Positions 38,109-49,286 of a stretch of 64,000 bases of DNA are shown here, piece by piece. Position 1 is the stretch's first letter. Each line of letters begins with the position of its first letter. Source of the stretch: Halothiobacillus sp. (GTDB lineage: Bacteria > Pseudomonadota > Gammaproteobacteria > Halothiobacillales > Halothiobacillaceae); contig JADQCE010000002.1 in the NCBI GenBank assembly GCA_016278265.1, forward strand, positions 248,001 to 312,000, read 5' to 3'. The notes below the pieces were generated by a model that was not told the origin of the DNA, searched no databases, and saw only the letters and a program-made list of their open reading frames with translations. The position numbers and the translations under genes are program-made.

Positions 38109-40451
38109 ATGACCATCACCCAACGCTGCACCTCCCTGGCGCTTGCCGCGCTGCTTCTCTTGCCAACGCTGGCACAGGCATTCGAAATCACCGACATCCG
38201 GGTCGAGGGGCTCAGGACCATCTCCCCGGGGACGGTATTCACCTACATCCCCTACGAGGTCGGCGACGACTTCCAGGCCGGTGACAGTACGCGCGTGATC
38301 GAGGCGTTGTACGACACCGGCTTTTTCAAGGACGTCCAGGTGGGACGGGCCCCGGACGACGCACTGCTGATCCGGCTGCAGGAGCGCCCGACCATCACGG
38401 CATTGGAAGTCAACGGCAACGACAAGGTCGAAACCGAAAAGCTGCAGGAAGCCTTGAAATCGATCGGGCTGGTCCAAGGGCGGGTGCTCGACCAGCGGGC
38501 GCTGGACAAGATGCAGACCGAATTGCAGCGCGTCTACTACAGCCTGGGTCAGTACGGTGTGCAGATCGAGACCGAGGTTGAGGAGCTCGAGGACAACCGC
38601 GTCTTCGTCAATATCGAAATCTATGAGGGCAAGCCGGCCTCTATACGCCGCGTGAGGATCATCGGCAACGAGGACTTCGACGAAGATGAACTGCTCGGCG
38701 AGTTCGAGCTTGGCCCGGTGTCCTGGTGGCGTTTCTGGTCGAGTGCCGACCAGTATTCCAAGCAGAAGCTGTCGGCGGACATCGAGCGGCTACGTTCGTT
38801 CTACCTCGATCGCGGTTACCTCAAGTTCGCGGTGGACTCCACCCAGGTGACCATCACGCCGGACAAGAAGGATATCGAGGTGGTGGTCAACATCACCGAG
38901 GGTGAGCGTTATACCGTCACCGACGTCACCTACAGCGGCAACATGCTGCTCAACGAGGAGACCCTCACGGAGTTGACGCAGGTCGAGGTGGGCGAGTACT
39001 TCAACCGCCGCCAGGTCGTCGACACCAGCGATGCTATCGGTAGCCGAATGGGCGACTACGGCTACGCGTTCGCACGGGTCGAGCCGCGCCCGGACATCGA
39101 TGAGGCCGAGAAGACCGTGGTGGTCGACTTCAACCTCGACCCGGGGCGTCGTGTCAGCGTGCGCGAGATCGAGTTCAAGGGTAACTACAACACCAACGAG
39201 GTCGTCTATCGTCGCGAAATGCGGCAGATGGAGGGCAGCTGGTATGCCGGCGACAAGCTCGACCGCTCCAAGCAGCGCCTCGAGCGGCTGCCGTCGGTGC
39301 AGTCGGTGGAGCAGCAGATCAAGCCGGTGCCCGAGGCGCCGGACCAGGTCGACGTCGAGTACGACATCACCGAGCAGCTGTCCGGATCGCTCACCGCCGG
39401 TGTGGGCTTCTCCCAGGCCGAGGGGGTGCTGTTCAACGTCGGTCTCAACCAACCGAACTTCCTTGGCACGGGCAAGGAAGTGGGCTTCAACGTCGAACGC
39501 AGCTCGTACCGCGAGTATTACCAGTTCAACTACCGTGACCCCTACTTCACCGTCAATGGCGTCAGCCAGGGGTTCGGGCTGTTCTATCAGAAACAGGACG
39601 GCACCGAATTGTCGTTGTCCCGGTACCTGGTCGATTCGTTCGGCGGCAATATCAACTTCGGCGTGCCGCTCTCGGAGCTGACCTACGGTTCGATCGCCTT
39701 TGGCGTCGAGAGCCAGGAGATCAAGGCCACGACGCGTTCGCCCAGCTGGGTAACCGGTGAAGCCGATGGCGACAACCCTGGCCCGGGCTTTGACGGTGAG
39801 CAGTTCTACACCTTCACGATCCGGCCGTCCTGGCGCTACGATTCGCGCAACCGGCACATGTTCCCCACCGCGGGCCAGTACCATAGCCTGTCGGCGACGG
39901 TGGCCGTGCCGGGCGGTGATCTGACTTACGTCAAGGGCGAGTACGACGGCGAGTTCTACCTGCCGCTGACCGACCTGTTCACCCTTCAGGCGCACGGCAA
40001 TGTCGGCCAAATCAAGTCTTACGGGGATACGGAGGCCGACTACAGCGGTGTGAGCCAGTACTACGACGGGGTGCCGCCATTCCTGAACTACTTCACCGGC
40101 GGCATTCGGTCGGTGCGCGGTTACGAGGATTACTCGCTGGGCCCGCGTGACAACAACAACGACCCGATGGGTGGTACCTTCAAGCTCAACGGCGGGTTGG
40201 CCATTTACTCGCCGCTGCCGTTCTTGACCGAGCAGCGCGATTCCGTGCGCATGTCACTGTTCTGGGACGTCGGTAATGCCTACCGTGACATCGAGAACTT
40301 CGAGGCCGATTCGCTGCGCCAGTCGGTAGGCGTAGGCCTGAGCTGGATCTCGCCGGTCGGCCCGCTGATGTTCAGCTTCGCCCAGCCGCTCAACGACGAG
40401 CCCGAAGACCGCACCCAAAGCTTCCAGTTCTCAATCGGCGCGTCGTTCTGA
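38109..40451 (+). CDS. bamA: BamA, outer-membrane protein assembly factor
   Basis: Core Omp85 protein of the BAM complex. 780 aa with a signal peptide ending near residue 24 (AQA-F). Five POTRA domains (about 25-420; the first starts ITDIRVEGLRTISPG), then a 16-strand beta-barrel (about 425-780) with the conserved YFTGGIRSVRGYE motif in the L6 loop and a terminal Phe (IGASF) as expected for an outer-membrane barrel. A 117-bp gap separates it from rseP; skp follows. Confidence 0.97.
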   Translation: MTITQRCTSLALAALLLLPTLAQAFEITDIRVEGLRTISPGTVFTYIPYEVGDDFQAGDSTRVIEALYDTGFFKDVQVGRAPDDALLIRLQERPTITALEVNGNDKVETEKLQEALKSIGLVQGRVLDQRALDKMQTELQRVYYSLGQYGVQIETEVEELEDNRVFVNIEIYEGKPASIRRVRIIGNEDFDEDELLGEFELGPVSWWRFWSSADQYSKQKLSADIERLRSFYLDRGYLKFAVDSTQVTITPDKKDIEVVVNITEGERYTVTDVTYSGNMLLNEETLTELTQVEVGEYFNRRQVVDTSDAIGSRMGDYGYAFARVEPRPDIDEAEKTVVVDFNLDPGRRVSVREIEFKGNYNTNEVVYRREMRQMEGSWYAGDKLDRSKQRLERLPSVQSVEQQIKPVPEAPDQVDVEYDITEQLSGSLTAGVGFSQAEGVLFNVGLNQPNFLGTGKEVGFNVERSSYREYYQFNYRDPYFTVNGVSQGFGLFYQKQDGTELSLSRYLVDSFGGNINFGVPLSELTYGSIAFGVESQEIKATTRSPSWVTGEADGDNPGPGFDGEQFYTFTIRPSWRYDSRNRHMFPTAGQYHSLSATVAVPGGDLTYVKGEYDGEFYLPLTDLFTLQAHGNVGQIKSYGDTEADYSGVSQYYDGVPPFLNYFTGGIRSVRGYEDYSLGPRDNNNDPMGGTFKLNGGLAIYSPLPFLTEQRDSVRMSLFWDVGNAYRDIENFEADSLRQSVGVGLSWISPVGPLMFSFAQPLNDEPEDRTQSFQFSIGASF

Positions 40452-40551
40452 CGGGCTGTGGCATAATGTGCCGCCATGCAAGAGTGGGGGCCGCCGGTCG
40501 GCGGTGCCCGTTCGGCCCACATCGGGCCATGACGTTTCAGGAGATGACCGA

Positions 40552-41064
40552 GTGATTCGCTTGCTTCAACGATTCGCCTTACTCACGATCGCGCTGATTG
40601 CCCCGCTGACGGTGCAAGCAGCTGATATCAAGATCGGCTTTGTCAATTCCTCGGTGCTGCTTGAGCAGGCGCCCCAGGCCGAGCAGGCCAAGCAGAAGCT
40701 CGAACAGGAGTTTTCCGCTCGCGAGGAGGAATTGCGCGGCCTTCGCCAGGAAGTCCAAGAGATGGAAAACCGTCTCAATCGTGACGGCGTGACCATGAAC
40801 GAGGGTGATCGCGGCAACCTCGAGCGCGAGCTCAATCGTAAGCTGCGCGATTTGCAGCGGCAGCAAAGCAATTTCCGTGACGACCTCAACCTGCGCAAGA
40901 ACGAGGAGCTCGGCAAGTTGCAGCGTCTCGTGCTCGACGCCATCCGTGAGGTGGCCCGTGAGCAAGGCTATGACCTCGTGCTTTCCGAAGGCGTGGTCTA
41001 CTCGGCCGATCGGGTTGAGCTGACGAAGGATGTCCTCGGCCGTCTCGAGCAGATGGGCCGCTGA
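40552..41064 (+). CDS. skp: Skp/OmpH, periplasmic chaperone
   Basis: Trimeric jellyfish-shaped chaperone carrying unfolded outer-membrane proteins to BamA. 170 aa from GTG 40552, with AGGAG about nine bases upstream. Signal peptide ends near residue 23 (VQA-A). The long heptad-rich Glu/Arg/Gln region (about 45-135) forms the coiled-coil tentacles, and KIGFVNSSVLLEQAP is the family N-terminus. Sits between bamA and lpxD as in E. coli. Confidence 0.94.
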   Translation: MIRLLQRFALLTIALIAPLTVQAADIKIGFVNSSVLLEQAPQAEQAKQKLEQEFSAREEELRGLRQEVQEMENRLNRDGVTMNEGDRGNLERELNRKLRDLQRQQSNFRDDLNLRKNEELGKLQRLVLDAIREVAREQGYDLVLSEGVVYSADRVELTKDVLGRLEQMGR

Positions 41065-41086
41065 TCCGGCCGGGGCCTGACGCACG

Positions 41087-42178
41087 GTGAGTATTTCGGC
41101 CAGCACGAGCACGACCGTCGGCGAGATCGCGGACTGGCTCGGTGCCCAAGGCATGGATGGTGCCATCGCCGTGGCCCCCGACGAGGCCGCCACCCGCATC
41201 ACGGGGGCGGCCTCGTTGGCCTGTGCGACCGCCGAGCAGGTCAGCTACTACGACGGAGATCGACGCAGCGCGGAACTGGCCGGCGCGACTCGGGCGGGTT
41301 TGGTGCTGACCAACGAGGCCGGGCGCCAGCACTTGCCCGAGTCCGCGAGTTGCCTGGTGGTCAACCAGCCAAGGGTGGCTTTCGCCCGGGTGCTAGAGCG
41401 TCTCTATGCGTTACCGGTCAGTCCGGCGGGGGTGCATCCCTCGGCCGTGGTCGACGAGAGTGCGACCATCGATCCCAGTGCCCGCATCGAGGCCCAGGTC
41501 TCCATCGGCGTCGGTGCACGTATCGGACCCAACGCCGTTATTGGGCCGGGCTGCGTGATCGGTTCGAATGTCGTGATCGGTGAGGCCACGCGGCTGCTGG
41601 CTCGAGTGACCGTGCTTGACGATAGCCTGATCGGCGCGCGCTGCGTGGTTCAGCCCGGGGTGGTGATCGGTTCGGATGGCTTTGGCTTGGCGCAGGAAAA
41701 TGGGGTCTGGCGCCGGGTGCCCCAAGTGGGGCGTGTCGTGATCGGGAATGACGTCGACATCGGCGCGAATACCACCATCGATCGTGGGGCGCTCGACGAC
41801 ACGGTGATCGCCGATGGCGTCAAGCTCGACAACCTGATTCAGATCGCGCACAACGTGCGGATCGGCGAGCATTCGGCGATCGCCGGTTGCGCCGGCTTGG
41901 CCGGCTCAAGCGAGGTCGGCCGTTACTGCACCCTGGGTGGTGGTGTCGGGCTTGCCGGCCATCTTAGCCTGACCGACAACGTGCACATTACCGGCATGTC
42001 GATGGTGACCCGCTCGATCCATCAGCCGGGCGTCTATTCGGCCGGCACGCCGCTGGATACGAATGAGCGCTGGCATCGAAATGCGGCGCGATTCAAACAA
42101 CTCGACCGGCTTGCGCGCCGGGTGAAACAACTTGAAAAGCGGCTCGGCGACACGCCGACGCCCGAGGAAGACTCGTGA
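41087..42178 (+). CDS. lpxD: LpxD, UDP-3-O-acylglucosamine N-acyltransferase
   Basis: Adds the N-linked hydroxyacyl chain in lipid A synthesis. 363 aa from GTG 41087, slightly longer than E. coli LpxD (341). N-terminal uridine-binding domain (about 1-115) followed by left-handed beta-helix hexapeptide repeats and [13 protein letters not shown], which holds the catalytic His. Ends with a short charged helix. The stop overlaps fabZ by 4 bases. Confidence 0.96.
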   Translation: MSISASTSTTVGEIADWLGAQGMDGAIAVAPDEAATRITGAASLACATAEQVSYYDGDRRSAELAGATRAGLVLTNEAGRQHLPESASCLVVNQPRVAFARVLERLYALPVSPAGVHPSAVVDESATIDPSARIEAQVSIGVGARIGPNAVIGPGCVIGSNVVIGEATRLLARVTVLDDSLIGARCVVQPGVVIGSDGFGLAQENGVWRRVPQVGRVVIGNDVDIGANTTIDRGALDDTVIADGVKLDNLIQIAHNVRIGEHSAIAGCAGLAGSSEVGRYCTLGGGVGLAGHLSLTDNVHITGMSMVTRSIHQPGVYSAGTPLDTNERWHRNAARFKQLDRLARRVKQLEKRLGDTPTPEEDS

Positions 42179-42633
42179 GCGAAGACAACACCATGATGGT
42201 GCAGGAGATCATGAACCTCCTGCCGCACCGATACCCGTTCCTGCTGATTGACCGGGTGGTTGACTGGAAGCCCAATGAGTATCTGGTCGCGATCAAGAAC
42301 GTGACCTTCAACGAGCCGTTTTTCCAGGGGCATTTCCCGATCCGCCCGATCATGCCGGGCGTGCTGATCACCGAGGCGATGGCGCAGGCAACCGGTGTGC
42401 TCGCCTTCCGTTCCAACGGTGGCAAGCCGAAGGACAACGCGCTCTACATGCTGGTTGGGCTGGACGACGTGACGTTCCGCCGCATGGTCGAGCCGGGTGA
42501 CCAGCTCACCATCCGGGTGGAGATCAAGCGTATGGCCCGCGGCATGGGTATTTTCAATTGCACGGCGCACGTGGGCGATGAGCTGGCCTCACGTGCCACG
42601 GTCAAGTGTGTGGCCAAGGAAGTGATCGAGTGA
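42175..42633 (+). CDS. fabZ: FabZ, (3R)-hydroxyacyl-ACP dehydratase
   Basis: Hot-dog-fold dehydratase of type II fatty acid synthesis that competes with LpxA for hydroxyacyl-ACP. 152 aa from GTG 42175, overlapping lpx[15 protein letters not shown], catalytic [20 protein letters not shown] split across His53 and Glu67. The stop overlaps the lpxA start (GTGA). Confidence 0.97.
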   Translation: MSEDNTMMVQEIMNLLPHRYPFLLIDRVVDWKPNEYLVAIKNVTFNEPFFQGHFPIRPIMPGVLITEAMAQATGVLAFRSNGGKPKDNALYMLVGLDDVTFRRMVEPGDQLTIRVEIKRMARGMGIFNCTAHVGDELASRATVKCVAKEVIE

Positions 42634-43397
42634 TTCATCCCAGCGCGATCATCAGTGACGAGGCCCGCTTGCACGAGAGTGTGCAGGTCGGTCCCTTTAC
42701 GATCATCGAAGGCGAGGTCGAGATTGGTGCCAACACGATCATCGAGTCGCACACGGTGATCAAGGGGCCGTGCCAGATCGGCACGGACAACCATATCTTC
42801 AGCCATGCCGTCGTGGGCGAGGTGCCCCAGGACCTCAAGTTCGCTGGCGAGCGCACCTTTCTCGAGATCGGCGATCGCAACCGTATTCGCGAGTTCTCCA
42901 CCATTCACCGGGGTACCGCCGGCGGGGGTGGCCTCACGCGACTGGGTTCGGACATCCTGGTGATGGCCTATGCCCATGTCGCCCATGACTGCCTGGTGGG
43001 TGATCACGTCATTCTCGCGAACGCCGCCTCGCTGGCAGGCCACGTCGAGGTGGGCGAGCATGCCATCTTCGGCGGCTTCGCCGTCGCGCACCAGTTCTGC
43101 CACATTGGCGCGCATGCCTTCATTGGCGGCTTTTCCAAGGTCTCCAAGGACGTGGTGCCGTTCGTGATGGCGGACGGCGCACGCGCCCGGGCCATCGGCC
43201 TGAACAAGGAAGGCCTCAAGCGTCGCGGCTTCTCGCCGGAAACCATCACGCTGCTCAACCGCTGTTTCCGCCAGTTGGTCAAGCGCCAGGGTGATGATCT
43301 GGTGTGGACCGAGTTCGAGCAGGCCGCCGAGACCGAGCCAGCGCTGAGCGAGATGCTCGATTTCATCCGCGAAAGCGAGCGCGGTATTACCCGCTGA
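42630..43397 (+). CDS. lpxA: LpxA, UDP-GlcNAc 3-O-acyltransferase
   Basis: First lipid A enzyme, a left-handed beta-helix acyltransferase. 255 aa from GTG 42630, overlapping fabZ by 4 bases. HPSAIISDEARL start, EFSTIHRGTAGGGG, and catalytic His119 in AHVAHDCLVGDH. In most gammaproteobacteria lpxB follows directly; here fumC follows and lpxB is on the other strand. Confidence 0.97.
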   Translation: MIHPSAIISDEARLHESVQVGPFTIIEGEVEIGANTIIESHTVIKGPCQIGTDNHIFSHAVVGEVPQDLKFAGERTFLEIGDRNRIREFSTIHRGTAGGGGLTRLGSDILVMAYAHVAHDCLVGDHVILANAASLAGHVEVGEHAIFGGFAVAHQFCHIGAHAFIGGFSKVSKDVVPFVMADGARARAIGLNKEGLKRRGFSPETITLLNRCFRQLVKRQGDDLVWTEFEQAAETEPALSEMLDFIRESERGITR

Positions 43398-43476
43398 TCC
43401 CCGAACCTCGGTGGCGTGGGCGCGTCAGGCGACCCGCGCTATCTTGTCCACCCCTTGATCCCGCCCCATCGACGCC

Positions 43477-44864
<1,388 letters not shown>

Positions 44865-44868
<4 letters not shown>

Positions 44869-46049
44869 CTCTTGCCGGCGATCATGCCGGCGGCCAGGTC
44901 AGCGAGGCGGTCGAACGCGCCCCGCTGACCCAGTCGACCGCGAATTTCCCTTAAGGCCGCGCGCTGAGCCGCCGACCCGTCGGGCGAGAGCAATTGCTCG
45001 ATGTCATCGGCCAGCCGCTCAGGCGTCGCCGCATCCTGCAGTCGCTCGGGCACGGCCTCTCGACCGAGGATAATGTTGGGCAGGCCGATGTGCTCGATGC
45101 GCACCAGGTGGCGTGCCAGGGCATAGGTCAGACCGTTGCTGCGATAGGCGATCACCATGGACGTGCCGATCAGGGCCGCCTCGAGCGAGGCGGTGCCACT
45201 GGCGATCAGCAGGGCGTCGCTGGCGGCCATCACGCGACGTGCGCCGCCGGTCGTGATGGTCAATCGCTCGTGGAGTCGGACCGAGGGGGAGCACGCCGCG
45301 ATGTGGTCGGTCAACCAGTCGGAATCGATGGAGTCGGCCCGTGGCAGGACGAAGCATCGTGTCGGGTCGGCCTCGAGTAGTCGCTCGGCGGCGGCGAGGA
45401 AGGTCGGCAACAGGCGCTCGATCTCGCCGCGGCGGCTGCCTGGCAGCAGACCCACCACCGGGTCGTGGTCCGGCAGTGACAGCGCGTGGCGGGCCTCGGC
45501 CTGGTCGGGTGCCTCGCGATCGATCAGCTCGATCAAGGGATGGCCGACATGGGTGGTCGGCAGGCCGTGTTGGGCGAACAGCGGCACCTCGAAATCGAAC
45601 AGCACCGCCAGGTGATCGGCATAGCGATGGAAGTGCCGTGCCCGGCCCGCTCGCCAGGCCCAGACCTGCGGTGCGACGAAGAACAGGACCGGGATGCCGC
45701 GCGCCTTGGCTGCCTTCGCCAGGCGCTGGTTGAATTCCTGGAAATCGATCACGATGACCAGATCGGGACGGTCGCGATCGAGCGCCTCGACCAGGGTATT
45801 CATTGCCGCGCGCAGCTGACCGTAGTGGCGTAGCACTTCGACCAGGCCCATCACCGACACCTGGTCCATGTCGACGACCGTTTCGATGCCCGCGGCCCGC
45901 GACTGCGCCCCGCCCAGACCGTAGGCCGTCAGGCCGGGCAGACGCTCGATCAGGCGCGGCATCAGCTCGGCGGCGTACATGTCGCCGGAGGCCTCCCCGG
46001 CGGCGATCAGGATGCGCGGGTGAGGATGGCGATGGGTGTCGGAATCCAA
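44865..46049 (-). CDS. lpxB: LpxB, lipid A disaccharide synthase
   Basis: GT19 glycosyltransferase joining UDP-2,3-diacylglucosamine and lipid X on the inner membrane. 394 aa. ILIAAGEASGDMYAAELM, FYFPQ-like region FVAPQVWAWRAGR, LLPGSRRGEIERLLP and ASGTASLEAALIGTSMVIAY are diagnostic. Unusually it is on the minus strand, convergent with fumC and divergent from rnhB (32-bp gap), so it cannot be transcribed with lpxA. Confidence 0.96.
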
Positions 46050-46081
46050 GCAGCCCCCGGAAACATAGGTGGTAACAACGA

Positions 46082-46702
46082 ATGGGCGCGAGTATGCCGC
46101 AAGCCGACTTGTTTGACGATCTGGACGCCGCCGGTTGCTACTGCGGCGTGGACGAGGCGGGGCGCGGGCCGTTGGCCGGTCCGGTGGTCGCCGCCGCCGT
46201 GATCCTCGACCCCGACCGCCCGATTCGTCTGCTGGATGACTCCAAGAAACTGACCGAGCGTCGCCGCGAGGCCCTGTTCGACGAGATCCGCGAACGGGCG
46301 GCCGGCTGGGCGATCGCCGAGGCGAGCGTGGCCGAGATCGACGAACTCAATATCCTGCACGCCTCGATGCTGGCCATGCGCCGCGCCGTACTCGCCCTGC
46401 TCGATGACGGTCATGTCTTCGACCGGGCGCATGTCGATGGCAACCGCTGCCCGGAGTTGCCGGTGCTGGGCCGCGCGTTGGTCGGTGGGGATGCCTCCGA
46501 CCCGGCCATCGCCGCGGCCTCGATCCTAGCCAAGGTGTCCCGCGATCGGCAGATCGTCGCCCTCGATGCCGAGCATCCCGGTTACGGTCTGGCCCGTCAC
46601 AAGGGCTATCCCACGGTCATGCACCTGGCCGCCCTAGCCGAACTCGGCCCCAGCCCGATCCACCGACGCTCCTTTGCCCCGGTACGCCGGTTGTTGCCCT
46701 GA
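46082..46702 (+). CDS. rnhB: RnhB, ribonuclease HII
   Basis: Removes ribonucleotides from DNA and RNA-DNA hybrids. 206 aa from ATG 46082 (ATG 46094 is possible). [15 protein letters not shown] with Asp24-Glu25, [19 protein letters not shown] and [10 protein letters not shown] cover the DEDD active site. The lpxB-rnhB neighbourhood is ancestral, but lpxB is inverted here. Confidence 0.96.
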   Translation: MGASMPQADLFDDLDAAGCYCGVDEAGRGPLAGPVVAAAVILDPDRPIRLLDDSKKLTERRREALFDEIRERAAGWAIAEASVAEIDELNILHASMLAMRRAVLALLDDGHVFDRAHVDGNRCPELPVLGRALVGGDASDPAIAAASILAKVSRDRQIVALDAEHPGYGLARHKGYPTVMHLAALAELGPSPIHRRSFAPVRRLLP

Positions 46703-46722
46703 TGGGTTGACCCGCCGAGACG

Positions 46723-47943
46723 TCAGCCGGCGCGGTCACGCAGGGTGACGAAATCCGCGTAATGACCCAGGAAGAGGTCGGTCAGACCGGGATCGAACTG
46801 GCGCCCGCGCTCGGTGGTGAACAGTTCACGGATGTGTGTGTCTTCCCAGGCGGGCTTGTAGGCCCGCTTGAACGACAGGGCATCGAAGACGTCGGCAATC
46901 GCCACCAGGCGGCCCTCGATCGAGATGCCGGTGCCCGACAGACCGCGCGGGTAACCGTTGCCGTCCCAGCGTTCGTGGTGTTCGTGGGCGATGGTGGCCG
47001 CGGCCTGCAGCAGGGGGCGGCCGGAGGCCTTGAGGATGCCGTGGCCGAGATGCGTATGCGACTGCATCTCGCGGAACTCGTCGTCGGTCAGGCGACCCGG
47101 CTTGTTGAGAATCCGGTCGGGGATCGCGATCTTGCCCACATCGTGCAGCGGGGCGGCCTGGTGGATCGCGGTGACGTGATGCTCGGGCAGACCGGCGAGT
47201 GTCGCCAGGTGCCGGGCATAGGCTGCGACACGCGCAACGTGATTGCCGGTCTCCTCCGAGCGTGCCTCGCACAACTCGCCCAGCAGGCGCACCAGGTCGG
47301 TCTGGGTCGATTCCAGCTCCCGGTTCAGGCCGCGGATCTGCTGGAGGCCATCGTCGACCTGGCGCTCGAGCTGCTGGCGAAAGGCCCGCTGCACGTCGGC
47401 CAGTTGCGCCTTGTAGCCCTGCATGAACCAGCTGATCACCGCCAGGAAGAACAGTGCGGTCACTTGCGCGCCGAGCGCGATATCCGTGTACATCAGCGGA
47501 TAGAGCCGCGTCCAATGCAGGGTGTACACACCCGCCACGAGTGCGAGAAAGGTGGCATCCCACAAGATCAGGCTGCGCGGGCGTTCGACCAAGAAGGCCG
47601 CGATTGGCGGAAAGAGCAGCATCCAGAGGATGTCGAAGCTCTCGATCTGCCCGATGAAGGCAAAGCTGATCAGGTAGGGCATCAACGCCGCCAGATACCA
47701 ACGCTTGGCCACCCGCCAGCCCCAGCCGGCCGCCACAGCCCAACTGGCGGACACCGCCGCGAGCATCAGGGCATGCGCCAACGAGAATGCCGGTCGCTCC
47801 AGGACCAGGTTGGCCAGCAACGAGATCAGCAACAGCGCGGCATTGACCAGCAAAAACCGGCGAAAGTGCCGGCCGGCATCGGGGCGGGCCGGTGACCGGG
47901 TCGGGGCCGTGTCCGGCACCGAGGCGTAAGAGGGTTGCGACAT
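46723..47943 (-). CDS. membrane-bound HD-GYP domain protein, putative c-di-GMP phosphodiesterase
   Basis: 406 aa from ATG 47943; an in-frame TTG at 47961 would add six residues and neither start has a good ribosome site. N-terminal half has about six hydrophobic segments (about 30-170) of an unnamed sensor type, then a coiled linker (about 175-220), then HD-GYP. The HD pair (LHDVGK, about 267-268), HEHHERWDGNGYPRGL with GYP at about 330-332, and downstream ADVFDAL are intact, so hydrolysis of cyclic-di-GMP is likely. It lies 54 bases after the PLP decarboxylase, probably as the third gene of that operon. Confidence 0.88.
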   Translation of the reverse strand: MSQPSYASVPDTAPTRSPARPDAGRHFRRFLLVNAALLLISLLANLVLERPAFSLAHALMLAAVSASWAVAAGWGWRVAKRWYLAALMPYLISFAFIGQIESFDILWMLLFPPIAAFLVERPRSLILWDATFLALVAGVYTLHWTRLYPLMYTDIALGAQVTALFFLAVISWFMQGYKAQLADVQRAFRQQLERQVDDGLQQIRGLNRELESTQTDLVRLLGELCEARSEETGNHVARVAAYARHLATLAGLPEHHVTAIHQAAPLHDVGKIAIPDRILNKPGRLTDDEFREMQSHTHLGHGILKASGRPLLQAAATIAHEHHERWDGNGYPRGLSGTGISIEGRLVAIADVFDALSFKRAYKPAWEDTHIRELFTTERGRQFDPGLTDLFLGHYADFVTLRDRAG

Positions 47944-47997
47944 GGATGCGGGGTTCTGCAAGGTGGGAGGTGGGGCGAGTGTTGGCCAGCCCGGTGG

Positions 47998-49284
47998 TCA
48001 GATCAAGTATTCGGTGACCGGGGCGCGCGAGAGAAAACCCGCCGGCGAGGCAGACGCCCCGTAGGCCCCCGACTGCAGCACGCCCAGCCAATCCCCGGGG
48101 GAAAGCGCCGGCAGGGGCTGGCCCTTGCCCAGGACGTCCAGCGGTGTGCACAACGGTCCGGCGATATCGACGGTCTCATTGGCCTCGCCGTCGAGATGGT
48201 CGACCGCGATCACCGGCCAGTTGCGCCGCAACACGGCACCGAGGTTGCCCGAGAGTGCCAGGTGGTGATGCATGCCGCCGTCGCAGACGAGATACGTGGT
48301 GCCCCGGGAGATCTTGCGATCGACCACCCGTGTCAGGTAGATGCCGGCACCGGCGACCAAAAAGCGCCCCATTTCCAGTCGTGTGTCGATCGGCGTGCTG
48401 CCACGCTGACCCAGCGCGGTCAGTTGCGCGTCGAGACGGGCGAAGGCCGGCGCCAGCCGGTCGAGGTCCAGCGGTCGATCGCCGGGGTGATAGGCCACGC
48501 CCAGGCCGGGGCCGATGATCAGTTCCGCCGGGGTGAATCCGGTGGTCTGCTGCCACTCGCGCAGCAGGTTGGTCCAGCCATCCAGGGTGGCGGCGATGGC
48601 CTCGGCATCCAGGCTCTGCGAGCCGGCGAACAAATGCAGCCCCACCAGGTCGATGCCGCCTTCGGCCAGCGTCTCGCGTTGGTCCAGCAAGGAGGGGATC
48701 GCCTCGCTGTCGATACCGAACGGCCGGGCGCCACCGCCCATGTGCATGCCCGAGCCCTTGAGCGCGAAGGGCGGGTTGACCCGCAAGGCGACTCGGGCAC
48801 GTCGGCCCGAAGTCCGGGCCACGACCATGATCCGTTCCAGCTCGCCGATTGACTCGGCGTTGATGGTGATCCCGGCCTTGATCGCGTAGCGGTGCTCGGC
48901 ACGCGATTTGGCCGGTCCGGCGATCGAGCGTTTCTGTTCGGGGCCGGCTACCTCGTCGGCCAGCCGCATCTCGTCCAGCGAGGCGCAGTCGAAGCCATCG
49001 ACCAGGCCGGCCAGGTGGCGCACCAGCGGCGGAAACGGGTTGGCCTTGATGGCGTAGTGGATGCCGATGGATTCGGGCAGCGCCGCGCGCAGTGAGGCGA
49101 CCGCCGTGTCGAGACAGCGGCGGCTGTAAAGGTAGGCCGGGGTCTGGGGTAGCCGGGCCGAGAGCGGCTGGCCGTCGATCGACAGGTAACCGTTCTCCCG
49201 TCCCCAGCAGTCGGCCAGCGGTCCGAGGGTGCGCTCGAGGATGGCCTCGCCGGTGGCCGAATCGGATGTGTCGTGCTTGGCCAT
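47998..49284 (-). CDS. fold-III PLP-dependent decarboxylase, exosortase-A-associated type
   Basis: 428 aa, alanine-racemase-fold decarboxylase related to diaminopimelate/ornithine decarboxylase. PLP lysine is Lys80 in HYAIKAN; GSGMHMGGGARPFG and HLFAGSQ shape the PLP phosphate site; the catalytic Cys379 lies in GPLCTPLDVL, and VCDGGMHHH precedes it. The pairing with an AMP-forming acyl-CoA ligase two bases upstream matches the pyridoxal-dependent decarboxylase / acyl-CoA ligase pair catalogued with exosortase A systems (TIGR03099 and TIGR03098, from memory). A true LysA is less likely because of that partner. The substrate is unknown. Confidence 0.82.
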   Translation of the reverse strand: MAKHDTSDSATGEAILERTLGPLADCWGRENGYLSIDGQPLSARLPQTPAYLYSRRCLDTAVASLRAALPESIGIHYAIKANPFPPLVRHLAGLVDGFDCASLDEMRLADEVAGPEQKRSIAGPAKSRAEHRYAIKAGITINAESIGELERIMVVARTSGRRARVALRVNPPFALKGSGMHMGGGARPFGIDSEAIPSLLDQRETLAEGGIDLVGLHLFAGSQSLDAEAIAATLDGWTNLLREWQQTTGFTPAELIIGPGLGVAYHPGDRPLDLDRLAPAFARLDAQLTALGQRGSTPIDTRLEMGRFLVAGAGIYLTRVVDRKISRGTTYLVCDGGMHHHLALSGNLGAVLRRNWPVIAVDHLDGEANETVDIAGPLCTPLDVLGKGQPLPALSPGDWLGVLQSGAYGASASPAGFLSRAPVTEYLI

Positions 49285-49286
49285 GC